Below, piece by piece: positions 51,101 through 63,477 of a DNA stretch of 64,000 nucleotides. Both the position numbers and the translations under genes were made by a program. The DNA lies in the NCBI RefSeq assembly GCF_000003815.2, contig NC_049983.1, forward strand, positions 19,992,338 to 20,056,337. Reading direction: 5' to 3'. This DNA is from Branchiostoma floridae. Lineage: Eukaryota; Chordata; Leptocardii; Amphioxiformes; Branchiostomatidae. The notes beneath the pieces were generated by a model. That model was not told the origin of the DNA, did no database searches, and saw nothing but the letters and a program-made list of their open reading frames with translations. Each line of letters begins with the position of its first letter. The stretch's first letter is position 1.

Positions 51101-54100
51101 AATGATAGGCAGCAGATTAGAACTAATGGAAATTAATTTTACATCAAGAGGAAATTGTCTATATTGCGTAGATCGAACTATCAAACGGATAAGGACTAGC
51201 CTGATTAAATCTTACTTACAGCAGCCCGTCCAACATCCGGCGGCCTCCTAGAAGTTACAGCCCCGGACAGCTGAGTTTGCGTTACACAGACTAGATAAGG
51301 CCAAGGACGGGTATTGAACGAAATAATCACGGTTATTGCTGTTGGCGGTTCTGGACTAGTATTTCCTTTGCGTCTGGATGCAATAGTACTGTTGCAGTGC
51401 CATTGACAAGTCTCCAATGACTGTCCTTATACTGTTTTCTAGCTACAAAACCTTGCCGAGTTGCGAGTGATGGTCGACAAGGGCGTGCTCATGCCGTACA
51501 ACCTGAACAACGTGGACGTGACCGTGGCCGCCAACACCCTGGCCGGCATCACGGAGGCCCTGCTGGCCGGACTGGTACACCCCGATAAATGGTTTGACCA
51601 GGACGTGCAGGTACAAATCCCCTCAGTACACAGTAATGATCGTGACATACTACTTCCAAGAAGAAGGTGCTCTTTACAGCCCTAACGGTGTTTGTAATCC
51701 CAGTTTTAAAGATCCCTGTCTTCACTGTTCGCCTCAATTTAATATTGTCTTCTCTCTTTTCATATAAGACTATGAAGTCAAAACATAATCAGGGAATGCA
51801 ATTCAGAAATGCTTCCGCCCCTGAGCATTCGCCAAAGAAAAACTTTACAGATTCATCACAATTCAGCAATACAGGATTAGAAATGACGGCCGAAAACGTC
51901 TCATGTAACGTTGAAGAGGACAATAACCCACAGTCGTACTTGATATCCTGCCTCACAATTGTCATCGTCCGTGTAGGAAAGTCAGATTAAAAACTAACTC
52001 GCCGTTTCCACCCAGAGAATCTACCTGAACACCACCGCCATGATTGCTTGGGCCGTGACGTCAGAGGCCATCTTTACCCGTCCTGACCTGGTGATGACGT
52101 ACTACCCATCTCTCTACAACTTCCTGTGGTACTCCTCCCGGACCCTCTTCCTCCTGCAGTCCAACCAAGACAAGCTACAAGACTACCCTGATTGTGTCAC
52201 TGATGTACAGCGGCTTCTTACTACGACTTTCAGGTAATTTGGACTTATTATCTCCGTGAAACTGGAGGTATTGTTTTTGGTCTATTTGTCTTTTTATCTT
52301 GGTTTGTGTCCGGCCTTGTCCCCACTGGCCCGGATCCAAGTTTGTATCCGGGATGTGGAGTAACCGGAGACACGTAGCACATATTTTGAGCTGGCCTGCG
52401 TCCAAATTTCTTCGGCAGGCCGACAGGAGGTGACCACTGGCACGTGGCCAAAACTCAAACGAGTGCACCATGTAACGTTTGAAATGGACATGGTTATGGT
52501 ATTTGTTTAGTTTAGAAAAAAAATTTCTTCAGTATGAGATCGTAGATTATTTGTTAGACATACAATGTTTATATTGCTGGTACATTGGTTCGAGTTCTAG
52601 GCTTATATATCTAATCCATGTCTTTAGATAAGTAACCAGTCAGATCTGTATGGCGAGTTATTTTGTGTTGCCACAGAGATCATGTTACACCTAAGCTGTT
52701 GGACCGTGCCCAGACAGACCGCAGAGACGAGGCGTTTTTTGACGACTTCCTGGGAGATGGGGACAAGGACGCCTTTGGACGGCCAAAGGTCTTGCACTAT
52801 GAGACGTTGTCAATACAATAAAATCCACATAGACATTTTCAAGACCAAATCTTTAATGTCAATGTTGTGTCTGTGGCGTACTTGTACTTTGAAAATCTTG
52901 ACGTTTGTAGTATTTTATACTAGATTCATTGATTTGTGGAAAGCATTTGGCGACGGCTTTACTTTAGCATCAAACGACTGCTCACTTGCTGTAGTTTTAT
53001 GGGTTTATACCGAATTTTAAGTTTCATTTTAAGTTCTATGTGCTTACATTCGAAAGCGTACAAGAAGCCTTGCTGTTTTCTTTTAGATCCACGGGGAAGA
53101 CCGGATCTTCAGCACAGCACAGGCGGTAAACACACTTCTGGCAACCTGGACAACGTTTAATAGGACCTCAAAGAAATTGGTGTGGATAGACGGCAAGTAT
53201 ATCTTGCTAGAACGAATCGGTAGACTGTGATGATTTGATATCACGGAGGGAATCTTATATGCGGAAATGGAACTTAAGTAATCTTCATAAGCCAGACAAT
53301 TAGATTTATTTCCACGCATTTCTTGTTTTAGAAACCCATTCAGACGTCAAGACTCTGGTGTCTCAAGCCGTGTCTTGGTTAGAGAAGAACACTCTGAGCG
53401 GCAGGTACAAGACGTACAACGCCTTCTTCTCTGGTTCTACCAAGGGATTATCCGTGAGTGTGCACTCGTGCTTTGTTCAATACCCAGTGTTCAAGATTCT
53501 CAAGGCTTCTTGGCGGCCATACGATTCCTGAAACCCAAAGTCTTAATAATTTCTTGTTATCCGATATCCCACCGCTGCCACCAGTTGAGACATACGCTCT
53601 TTTCTTGCTTGGTCAAGACTAGAATCTGTCTGAATCGTAATAAGATACAGATGTGAGGTGATTTTGTCACAGGGCCACCGATTGACAGTATAAGTGATAT
53701 TCCCATTATTTCAGCTGAAACATATTCCAACACCCAAATGTGCTACCAACACTTGCAAGGCGAATCAATGATTTAGAGATCTTCTTTTTGACTGTGGAAT
53801 CAGAACATGACCCGGCAATGTGTTTGTTTCCCTTCGTTACAGTCCGTGCCTTTCCTGTACCCGGCTAACTTCATACAGTACCTGAACGGTTCGGCTGTTC
53901 CACCCACTGCCAACGTCTCTGTTGACGTCATAGCGGGAGTCACCGGTGTTATCGGTACGCGTGCTCTCTAAATATCATCAATGGGGATAATGTTCATATA
54001 ACCCCTTTCAAAATGTCGTATTTTCAAAGCTTTGTTCCAATTTTTTTCTTGGAGATCGCCCATCAAGTCTTTTGTTCGACATACTCGAGCTGGGATAAAC

Positions 54101-54465
54101 TTTCATAGTTTCCTTAAAGTCACGTGGTTGATGACGTATTTTGTGTTCTCTATAGATTACTGTGTCTTTTAGAAAACCTTATATATATTGTATTTATTAC
54201 ATGGCCTGCATTTAGCACATGTAATTCTGTTTTCCGTATGAAATGTTAAATTTCAAAAGGGAGTTAAAATTCAAGTTTGTTCTTTCTCTTCCCAGATCCT
54301 GCTGAATACCAGAAGATGATTGACCAGCCCCATTTCGGATACGCCACGCCTACTAAGTTTGAAGGGTTTAACGGCCCGGAAACATTCTTTCCTTTCTGGT
54401 CCTCGGAACCGTACACCTACGCCACCGTCATGTTGGCTCTTGCGCAGTACGACAATATAGCATGA
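48101..54465 (+). CDS. Secreted glycoprotein of unknown family, tandem copy A, 11 exons
   Basis: I do not recognise the family. Exons: 48101-48295, 49426-49626, 50078-50271, 50705-51002, 51443-51610, 52016-52233, 52677-52788, 53087-53192, 53332-53453, 53843-53954, 54296-54465; phases agree and match copy B exon for exon; 631 residues. Residues 1-27 form a hydrophobic signal peptide (ILAVCHISILLQVQVNG), after which DVRSTITALNRRIADLQ begins. N-glycosylation sequons include NKTS, NNTD, NTTA and NRTS. The mature chain appears to have only two cysteines (VTCLLES and YPDCV). An acidic stretch FDDFLGDGDKD is at 446-456. Trp/Tyr-rich helical blocks recur (MDFWPQVYNKTSGVW; YYPSLYNFLWYSSR). The end is YDNIA. 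No transmembrane segment is apparent after the signal. Exon 8 ends at a GC donor (53193). The introns (the first is 1.1 kb) hold no recognised element. Function cannot be inferred. Confidence 0.85.
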
Positions 54466-54520
54466 TCAGTGTATCGTAGTCAACATAAAACATACCAATG
54501 AAACTACATGTACAAGGATG

Positions 54521-54526
54521 AATAAA
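54521..54526 (+). terminator. Candidate polyadenylation signal of gene A
   Basis: AATAAA 56 bases after the gene A stop codon, ahead of the microsatellite; the only close candidate. Confidence 0.55.
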
Positions 54527-54667
54527 TCATGCTAATGAGAATTTCATTGTGTCTTCTAAAGAATGATAGCTCATGATAGTTAGTCACCACCTACCGTACT
54601 GCACGTACTAAAGTATTCAAAATTTAATTATGAAGCTCTTGATCTCATCGTGTCCGCACAAGCATTT

Positions 54668-54739
54668 GAGATAGATAGATAGATAGATGATGTTAGATAG
54701 ATAGATAGATAGATAGATACTGTAGATAGATAGATAAAT

Positions 54740-54772
<33 letters not shown>
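54668..54772. repeat. Compound microsatellite (GATA)n then (GA)n
   Basis: GATA units run from 54668 to about 54735 with two interruptions, then GA units from about 54740 to 54772. It lies between tandem copies A and B. Confidence 0.95.
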
Positions 54773-54776
<4 letters not shown>

Positions 54777-55106
54777 CACCATCCTCGATGATGCAATCTT
54801 GCTATAATGCTACTTCAACTGTTAGTCTAAACCAGGCGCACTTTGTGCTCGATATACGTGCAGTGTTACTTACAACGCAACGTGACGTCATAACTTATCA
54901 GCCAATTAGGTGCTACTACCTATACCTATACCTAATTACATATCCATGACGTCATATCTGTTGCGGAAAGTTCGTCACGTGCTATGACTTACACTGGACG
55001 TCCGATCGAAGTCCAAGGGCATTTGTATGATTTATGAAGTCATAGGAGGTCATAGGCGGCACATGCATACAAGATTTGAGTCATTCTCGGAACACAACAC
55101 CAGAAT

Positions 55107-58100
55107 ATGGACAACAGGTCTTCGGTAGTTTTGAACCTGTCAGCAGTTTGCATGACTCTGTTGCTTCTTCATGGTCAAGTGAACGGAGACATCCGATCCA
55201 CGATCGCTGCCTTGAATAGAAGGATTGCGGATCTACAGGTGTTGCACAATGAGGACTTCGTACCTGGCCGGTCATGGGCACGGCAGTTGGGACTATACGC
55301 CAGCGAGGTAATTAATGGCTGTTAGAATCACCGATACTAGTACTTTAGGTTATCCAGGTAAACAATGGCGGCACAACGGTGCGTTGTATACAAATACAAT
55401 GGCCTGGTTATATGCAATAGGTCACATGTCGTTCGAGAGCACATCGAGAGCATTCCTGGAACGGTCGTGGCGAAATCGTACAAATTCAGCTGTCTTGTGT
55501 CGGTGTCTGGTGTTGTACATCGTTGTCGAGAGTCGGTTCAGCCATAGCCTTGCTGAAAATTTTAGGACAGTAAAGATCAGGTATGCAGGTATGCATACGA
55601 CAAATGTTAGTGTGATTTGCGCACGTTGCTTTTTGACTGGTGACAGCATAAAACTAACAAACCCTTAATGTGTCTAAAAAATCGCCAGTATTGCAATCTA
55701 TTATACGGAGTCAACAGTCCAAACATTTTCAATGTTACCTGTAAATTCTACCTGTAAGGCGGGGAGCTTACTTCCGGGTTCACGGCACTGACACCTGACA
55801 CCACCTGTAGAACATGACAACACCGGCGTTTCTGCCTGGTCGATAACGTTATAGGGTACAGGTAGGCTTTTAGACGGGTACTATTTTTCTTTTTACGCTA
55901 AAGGAAAAAAAAACACCATTCGCAGCTGAATCTACATCTTCAATATGATTAATTTGCTAGAAAGAATGAACGGAAGATTTTTGTTCTGTATGTTTCTGTC
56001 CTTCCCAAACCAAACTACACGAAACATTGTTAAGCATAATCTCTTACTACATGTTCCACCATTAAGTGCTTTTCAGCGCACCAATGGTACTTACTCCTCT
56101 GGCTCACATCATCACCCTGCCCACGCACCAGTCACAAAGGCCTTCTGCAGCAACAAGTTCTTTCCACAGACTGGACAATTATGGAACCCGAGTCTACCTG
56201 GCACTGAGTGTTTTCATCGCAAGCACTAGTGCAACCCACCAGCCTTCAAAATCAACCAACGTCACCGCTATCTACTAGGATAGTCACCTATATCTCCATA
56301 TGTGGTCTTCTGATAGACAAAAACCGTGTACATGAGAAAAGAACCCTGTTTTTTCTCGTTACCTCTAAACAGGTTCGGCTGAACTTCCACGGCCCACCAG
56401 AGATGTCCCTCCTGCGAGACGTCGGTCTGTACGACAACAACGCGTTCGCCACGCTGTGGATCGTCACGTGTCTGCTGGAGAGTCACACCTACGGCACGGC
56501 ACCTGCACCGGACCCCAACCGGCTGCAGCTGGCTGTGGACGCCATCAACACCTTCCACTCCAAAAACCTGCCCGTAGGTTCATGTTATCATGAATTATTG
56601 GCATTATCTATATGTCACCAATGCTATAGGATATAGCGGCATACTATTAGTTAATGTAACATGCATTGGCATAATACCGGCCGTAAGACTTATACCGGCC
56701 GATCAAAAATAATGGAATTTAAAGAGATCTACACATGCAACAATAGTTATTTCTGAGGTGTGCACACTTCAGACATCTAGGTGTCCAATACATCATTTAC
56801 AAAGCATCGATAACAATGTATTCGAAGACAACAAGGCCAAACGTTTTCAGTATCTTTTTCGGGGTAGGCAGCTCGTCGTGGGACGAACACACTGTCACAT
56901 TCATTGCCAGATTTGTAGATCATAATTACACATGCTCATGGCACAAGACGAACATGATTCAACAACAATCTTGAATTTCTGTTGGTGACCTACAACTCAT
57001 GTAAAAGTGTGAAGAACCGTTGCATAATAGCCCGATCTACGACTGAATGGGCAAAATTGAACGTACTCAGCCATTTTCCCGCCATTTTTATCATACGCTA
57101 GCAGTGATGTGTTACGTCATAGCGGTTGTGCCGGACAGAAGTTAAATGAAAATTCTTGACAGTATACGTCCGTTTTCTCATGACATTTTGTATGCTCATG
57201 TAGGTTTATGTTTTATGCATTTACTCACAGAAAAGGAAGGAACATCAGAGGATGTGTAAAGGTACATAGCAGCAGTTAATTTAATTGTGCCGTGTTTCTT
57301 CCGGCCGGTATTTTTACCCCCTCCCAACCACGCGCCCGTTCGCCGTGTAATTCCGCGGCGTGTTACAATTACAATATTACGCTTTTAGCAGGACAATAGT
57401 GGCAGAAAAGTTACACAGAAGAAGTGGCAAGGGTAACCTATAACAGCAACATGTAACTGGAGAAAATGATGCGTTGACAATTTGTCAAATCAGTATGGCT
57501 AGAGAAATCGTCGTAAACGTCCGGTATTATGATAATAGATGTTACATACCATTTTGTCCGGATCGCCAGCCTTTCGCACACAGAATGACCCAGTAATTTG
57601 TCACGTGACTTCATCCGTATGTCAAGGGTACCTGGAAGTTAGTACCCCCTGATCCCTCCATTGATCGGTAGTGGGCCTTGATTCTTAAGCTAAACACCGC
57701 TTTAGGGCGCGGTCACATAGGTAGTGCGATCGTCGTACGCCATAGGAGTTTCAAGCAGACCCTACCACCGACATGGATCCAAAACAACATTTTTGTACCA
57801 AGACAGTTAAACTTTGCAGGATACCTAGTTTTTTTGTCCTGCAAAATGCCCGAAGTTATCGATCGCCAACGATCGCACGACCTACGTGACCACGCCCTTA
57901 CGTACTCCTGTATTTTCCCTTTGCAGGGTGAAGCGGCGATGGACTTCTGGCCGCAGGTGTATAACAAGACGTCAGGTGTGTGGGTGCAGTCACCTGAAAA
58001 CCTGCTGCAGGTGATACAGCTGAGTGAAAACGACTTTCCATGGAACACCATAAAGACCATCCTTTTGGACCTCGGTCTGCATGACTTGTGGAATGACGTG

Positions 58101-61100
58101 GTGACAATGCAAGAGTTGATGTAAGTTGTTTTAGAAACTTTCTCTTTGTCAAGGAAACATATACATGGAACAGGTTAGGCTAGCGTCACATTTCCGGTCG
58201 GACTGCTTGCGGAAACGAAAAATATAAATGGATACGTAAAAATATACAGAAATAATGCCCACGACTATTCTCTTTACGCCTTGTGTAGTTTGGTGTATTT
58301 TCTATCACACTTTTCGTTCCCGGAAGGGTTCGGAAATTTGATGTAGGCCTAACTAGATTTGATTATGAATACTAGTTCACAATGGGAAAAAGCTTTGTGA
58401 ATCCAAAGGCTTTGTGCTTTGCCATGCTTTCTTGAGCTTCTTTTCTACATGCCAACCTCTTGATCTTTGTGAAATTAAAGTTTTCGTACATGGTAATCAA
58501 TACTCATTTCGTTTTCTTCCAGGAAGGATGTGTCAAACGCGTACAGAATTCCCCCCGACTTCGATGACTCTTCCCTGAATCTGGGTCTTGGTACCCAGTT
58601 GCTCCAACTCAAGGACAGTTTCCCTCTAGCCTATCAGTCCTGGGCGTCCAACAACACGGACCTACAGTCCCTCCAAAACCACCTGAAGTCATACGCCTAC
58701 CGTCCACTGTCGAAAGACAACAATGCTAACACAATCGACCCGAGAACGTACTACTACATGCGGCCGTTCTTAGAAAAGGCGGCAAAGACAGGAGACCAGA
58801 TCGCCTTGGTAACCACATGGGTGAGTCAGGCTTTCTAGTATAATCATTACTTTCATCAATTTTAAGGTACGTTTGTTTGTAAGGATGTTTGCTTGTTTTC
58901 TGACATTAAATTGTGTCTCTATGAAAGGATGACCCAAGAAGTTATGAATGATGTCTATAAGTTTGTAGCAGTTGTTGTGCTGTGTGAGTTTGACCGTAGA
59001 TTTTCTTTAATAAAGATAGACAACATAGCCTGTTCTAGTATCGTGTAGCCTTTATTTTTGTCCACCAGATTCAAAATCTCGCAGAAGCTCGCGAGATGGC
59101 CATGGCTGACAAGGGCGTCATCATGCCCTTCTTCCTGAACAACGTGGACGTGACCGTGGCCGCCAACACTCTGGCCGGCATCACGGAAGCTCTGCTGGCC
59201 GGCATGGTGAAACCTACGTGGTTTGACCAGGACCTACAGGTATAAAAGTCTCTCTTGACTGCCTATACTACAACTAATTATGACACAATAGTTGTTAAGA
59301 ACTCCCATTTACGACCAATGTATTTCTGTCGTTTGTTTATCATTTAAGGTAGACCGGATCTTGATTCTGAGGTCTGTTTTCCTAACACTCCCTCCAGGTC
59401 TTTGTCCTTTCAAAAACTGGCTATAGGTACAACAAAGATTCTGGTCGGTCTGTGAAAATACTTGATGTTCTCTCTGGCGAAGGAAGCGCGTACGGTGACA
59501 ATTGTCATCGTCTGCTGAGGAACGGTAGTGGCAGAGACTAACTTGTTGCAATTGTTATTTGCACAGAGAATCTATCTGAACACCACCGCCATGATTGCTT
59601 GGGCCGTGACGTCAGAGACCATCTTTACCCGTCCTGACCTGGTGATGACGTACTACCCATCTCTCTACAACTTCCTGTGGTACTCCTCCCGGACCCTCTT
59701 CCTCCTGCAGTCCAACCAAGACAAGCTACAAGACTACCCTGATTGTGTCAAAGATGTACAACAGCTTCTTACTACGACATTCAGGTAACTGAGATTTTTC
59801 ATGACATACAATACCCAGCTTTATGCCAATACTTTTAGCATGCGCCATGTGACACGTTTACAGACATGCTTTGTCTTACCTTACCACAGGTACCACGTCA
59901 CACATAGACTAATGAGTAGTGCCCAGACAGACAAGGAAAAGGAAAGTTTCTTCGACGATTTCTTAGGAGACGGGGACAAGGACATCCTTGGAAAGCCAAA
60001 GGTTAGGCGAAGTCTCTGTCACACATGTCGCACGAGAGGTTTACGGAGGCAAATAGAGATAAATTCAGCTGTCTTGAACGGAAATATTTGGTTCTGTCAT
60101 AGGTTCGCTGAAAATTGCACAACAAATGTTGTACGACGTAAGTGACCATGCCAATATTCCATAGAACAGAGAACATGGAACTAGTTAAGACCACAACGTA
60201 AACTTTTAGTTTTCAGTTGTTTTACAATTTTAGATCCACGGGGAAGACCGAATCTTCAGCACAGGACAGGCGGTGAACACTCTACTGGCAACCTGGACAA
60301 CATTCAATAGGACATCGAAAAAACTTGTGTGGATAAGGGGTGACTATTTATCTACGCCTTGCCCTCTAGATAAAAAATAAAGGGAAGTCAGACAAATGTT
60401 CAAAAGTAATTATACTAGTTTCAAAACGTAGCTGTGTACGTAGTTCCGCACGCCTACAACAAGAAGAGTCTTTTGATAACTGTAATGACTATGATGTCTT
60501 GCGACCCCATAGAAACCCACGCAGACGTCAAGACTCTCGTGTCTCAAGCCGTGTCTTGGTTAGAGAAGAACACGCTGAGCGGCAGGTACAAGACGTACAA
60601 CGCCTTCTTCTCTGGGTCTACCAAGGGATTATCCGTGAGTATGCACTCATTCCATTACATATTGGTTGTTGTGTTTATGTTTGTGCAATTTAGTCGGAAA
60701 TAGATATATTTACAGATTTATTGATGGGTGGTATGCTTTCTGCTGAACAAAAATATCTGAACAACATTTTTCATTTTTGCACGGTAATTGCTATGTCACT
60801 AGTACTAGATAAATATTCAATTCAGCTGCTTCAGTGTTGATCAAATGTTGTTAACCATTAATATTGAGGAATGATACGTTTGTTCTTGTCCCAGTCACTG
60901 CCTTTCCTGTATCCGGCCAACTTTCTACAGTATGTGAACGGTACGGCACTGCCGCCTACAACTAACCTCACTCGTGACGCTCTGTTCATCGCAGGAGTCA
61001 CGGGCGTCATCGGTACGTGTTCATCAAATCAGACAAGAGCAAAAGAACGGCAAATAAGAAAGGCCTTCTCCAATGAAGCGCCACCAAAATACACATTCAA

Positions 61101-61590
61101 CAGTATACAGTATTTTAAGCTTCAATGACAGCATTTTAATCTCCGTTATGTCGCTGGAAAAGTTGGTGCATTTAGTAGAAAGGAAAGATCGTGGCAGTCA
61201 GAAGACGTTAAGATCTTCCATCCCAACATCTGCTTGGAGAACAAAACCATCTCAATTGTGATCAGAGTAAAACAGTCTCCCTGTCCATAGACCACGTGAC
61301 ATATGTCACAAATCACCTGCATGCATTCTAGTTGCAGCTGTTGCCCATTTTCAGACAGTCAGTTACGTCTCTCTATTTCGTTTCAAGGCTAATCACCCAA
61401 GTTCATTCCTTTGCTTACAGATCCTGCTGAATACCAGAAGATGGTTGACCAGCCCCATTTTGGATACGCCACGCCTACTAAGTTTGAAGGGTTTAACGGC
61501 CCGGAAACTCTGTTCCCTTTCTGGTCCTCGGAACCGTACACCTACGCCACCGCCATGTTGGCCTTAGCGCAGTACGACAATATAGCATGA
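55107..61590 (+). CDS. Secreted glycoprotein of unknown family, tandem copy B, 11 exons
   Basis: Paralogue of copy A with the same exon-intron plan. Exons: 55107-55307, 56373-56573, 57927-58120, 58523-58820, 59069-59239, 59567-59784, 59890-60001, 60234-60339, 60513-60634, 60895-61012, 61421-61590; 636 residues. Signal peptide VLNLSAVCMTLLLLHGQVNG, then DIRSTIAALNRRIADLQVLH. It shares the two mature cysteines, most sequons (NKTS, NNTD, NTTA, NRTS; NGTA and NLTR near the end) and FDDFLGDGDKD (449-459) with copy A. The protein differs mainly in exons 1, 5 (first half), 7 and 10; exons 4, 6, 9 and 11 are nearly identical. Exon 8 ends at a GT donor (GTGACT, 60340), unlike the GC donor of copy A. 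Introns do not resemble those of copy A. No domain was recognised. The pair looks like a recent local duplication in a family that may have more members outside the window. Confidence 0.86.
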
Positions 61591-62092
61591 CCCTTGGCCT
61601 CCGTGTTTTATAACATAAAAGGGAAATGACAACTGTTCAAAATCTATTTCTACCTACACAATCTGGGAGGCTTGACTTCTGTTTCGTATGCATTCCATTC
61701 TGTTCCCAAAAGTTTATCTCCCCCGAAAAATTACGAAAACTACGGTGGTTGAAGAAACGGAAACTCGGTTGTTGTTTAAGGTAGAGGGATATCCTTCATT
61801 TTCATCTACGGCTTTTCTACTTCAGAAGACAGTCCATAGGCTTAAGAAAGCCCCAAATAAACTGGGGTGTGCTCCGTTTAATAGGAAAGTGATATAAGTA
61901 CTGAGAAATCGTTCTTGGATACACCCATTCCTTCCCTACAAAAAACCTGCGATCAAACCTTAAATGACCATGATTGTTGTTGAAAAGTTGGCCTTACCGC
62001 CCATTAGCAGGAAATTTTACCCCGGATTGGCCACCGGAAAAACCCACCCCTAGTAAGGGCCAACATAGGGTTTTTTATTTTAAAAAAGGCCC
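61591..62092 (+). other. Sequence after gene B, up to the assembly gap
   Basis: Probably gene B 3' UTR then intergenic sequence. No strong AATAAA close to the stop (ATATAA and CATAAAA only) and no exon seen. Base quality near the gap may be poor. Confidence 0.4.
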
Positions 62093-62380
62093 NNNNNNNN
62101 NNNNNNNNNNNNNNNNNNNNNNNNNNNNNNNNNNNNNNNNNNNNNNNNNNNNNNNNNNNNNNNNNNNNNNNNNNNNNNNNNNNNNNNNNNNNNNNNNNNN
62201 NNNNNNNNNNNNNNNNNNNNNNNNNNNNNNNNNNNNNNNNNNNNNNNNNNNNNNNNNNNNNNNNNNNNNNNNNNNNNNNNNNNNNNNNNNNNNNNNNNNN
62301 NNNNNNNNNNNNNNNNNNNNNNNNNNNNNNNNNNNNNNNNNNNNNNNNNNNNNNNNNNNNNNNNNNNNNNNNNNNNNNNN
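62093..62380. other. Assembly gap (288 Ns)
   Basis: Unbroken N run. Reading frames that cross it have no meaning. It abuts a pure C run, which suggests assembly failure in low-complexity sequence. Confidence 0.99.
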
Positions 62381-62505
62381 CCCCCCCCCCCCCCGTGATC
62401 TCGCCCCCCCCCCGGGGCGAAATCACTAGCGACCTCGCCCTCCCCGGCTAGTGATCTCGCCCCCCTACCTCGCCCCCCTTTAGCGATTTCGCCCCCCCCA
62501 AAAAA
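62381..62505. repeat. C-rich degenerate repeat beside the gap
   Basis: Units like GTGATCTCGCCCCCC, AGCGACCTCGCCCTCCCC and AGCGATTTCGCCCCCCC follow one another after a 14-C run. The C tracts probably cause the adjacent gap. Confidence 0.8.
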
Positions 62506-62515
62506 AACGGGTTTT

Positions 62516-63023
62516 ACATGACATTTTAGAAGTTGATTGGTATAAATCACAAAATTCAATTTCAGAATGATATAAGTACATGCGTTTGATACATAACTCC
62601 ATTCATAGTATCAATATTAACGTAATTACATGGTAATAAGATAGTTGAACTTGTTTCAGACAAGGAGGGTTGGGTCCCTTGTATTCCCACTATTGCATAT
62701 ACCTGAGTCTTGACATAAGATGTATTTCATTGTATTCACCTGTCCTCAAGCAACCTATATATCTCCAATATGAAGTCTCTACCATGAAGTGACCACAAAA
62801 GAACTATGTAATGTCTTTATTAATTATGCAAATATTAGGTATTAATTAGAATAACGCACATTTTGGTATATGCACCTGGCCAAGGGATATCTTCACCTCC
62901 AACATGACTGTGTTTTCTAGTATTTAGGGACTGATGCATTTACCCGTGTTTCTCAAGACTGGTACTTTACCAGTGTTTGTGTGGCATTTAGCAACAGCTA
63001 TATCAACTTGCGCGTAGATAGTT
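62516..63023. other. Noncoding AT-rich sequence
   Basis: No gene, repeat or mobile-element end recognised. Confidence 0.5.
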
Positions 63024-63430
63024 ATATTTCAGCCATACCATAGGTATGGTGAAATATATTGTATTGAATTTTCGTAATGTTTCTTCTTTCTTCTTTCTCC
63101 TGTCAAATCTTCAAATTGATTCAACTCCGTCGTTCCTGGACCGAATTACTTGCAATTTGGCACAAGGGTAGAGTGGGTCAATACCCATGTGCTTTTTTCT
63201 CATTTTTATATTTCAGCCATACCATAGGTATGGTGAAATATATTGTATTCGTAATTATATTTCAGCCATACCATAGGTATGGTGAAATATATTGTATTCG
63301 TAATGTTTCTTTCTTTCTTTCTCCTGTCAAATCTTCAGAACACGGTATCTCCGTTGTTCCTCAACCGAATGACTTGAAATTTGGCACAAGGGTAGAGTGG
63401 GCCAATACCCTCGGGAGTTTTTTTTCATTT
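63024..63430. repeat. Palindrome-bearing repeat block, two long units
   Basis: ATATTTCAGCCATACCATAG, continuing GTATGGTGAAATAT, is almost fully self-complementary and occurs three times (from about 63024, 63208 and 63256). Copies one and three are each followed by the same about 130-base segment (TAATGTTTCTTTC..., CTCCTGTCAAATCTTC, GGCACAAGGGTAGAGTGGG). The units are imperfect direct repeats of about 180-230 bases. Confidence 0.85.
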
Positions 63431-63477
63431 TTTCCATATCTGTCTCTTAAATGATTTTATTAAGGTTTTTTGGTCAT

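Noticed and set aside
51667-51990. 107-codon frame in an intron of secreted gene A
   Set aside because: Absent from the equivalent intron of copy B and lies between two well-phased exons.
55315-55668. 117-codon frame in intron 1 of copy B
   Set aside because: No similarity to copy A or a known family, and it overlaps frames on the other strand.
52677-60001. DDxxD terpene-synthase-like reading of the FDDF..DGDKD stretch
   Set aside because: Spacing does not match the terpene synthase motif and the protein has a signal peptide; no other support.
48101-61590. Copies A and B as two haplotypes of one gene placed in tandem by assembly error
   Set aside because: Introns do not align, exon lengths differ in exons 1, 5 and 10, and signal peptides differ widely; this is too much for alleles.
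61974-62559. Frames crossing the N run
   Set aside because: Artefacts of translating Ns.
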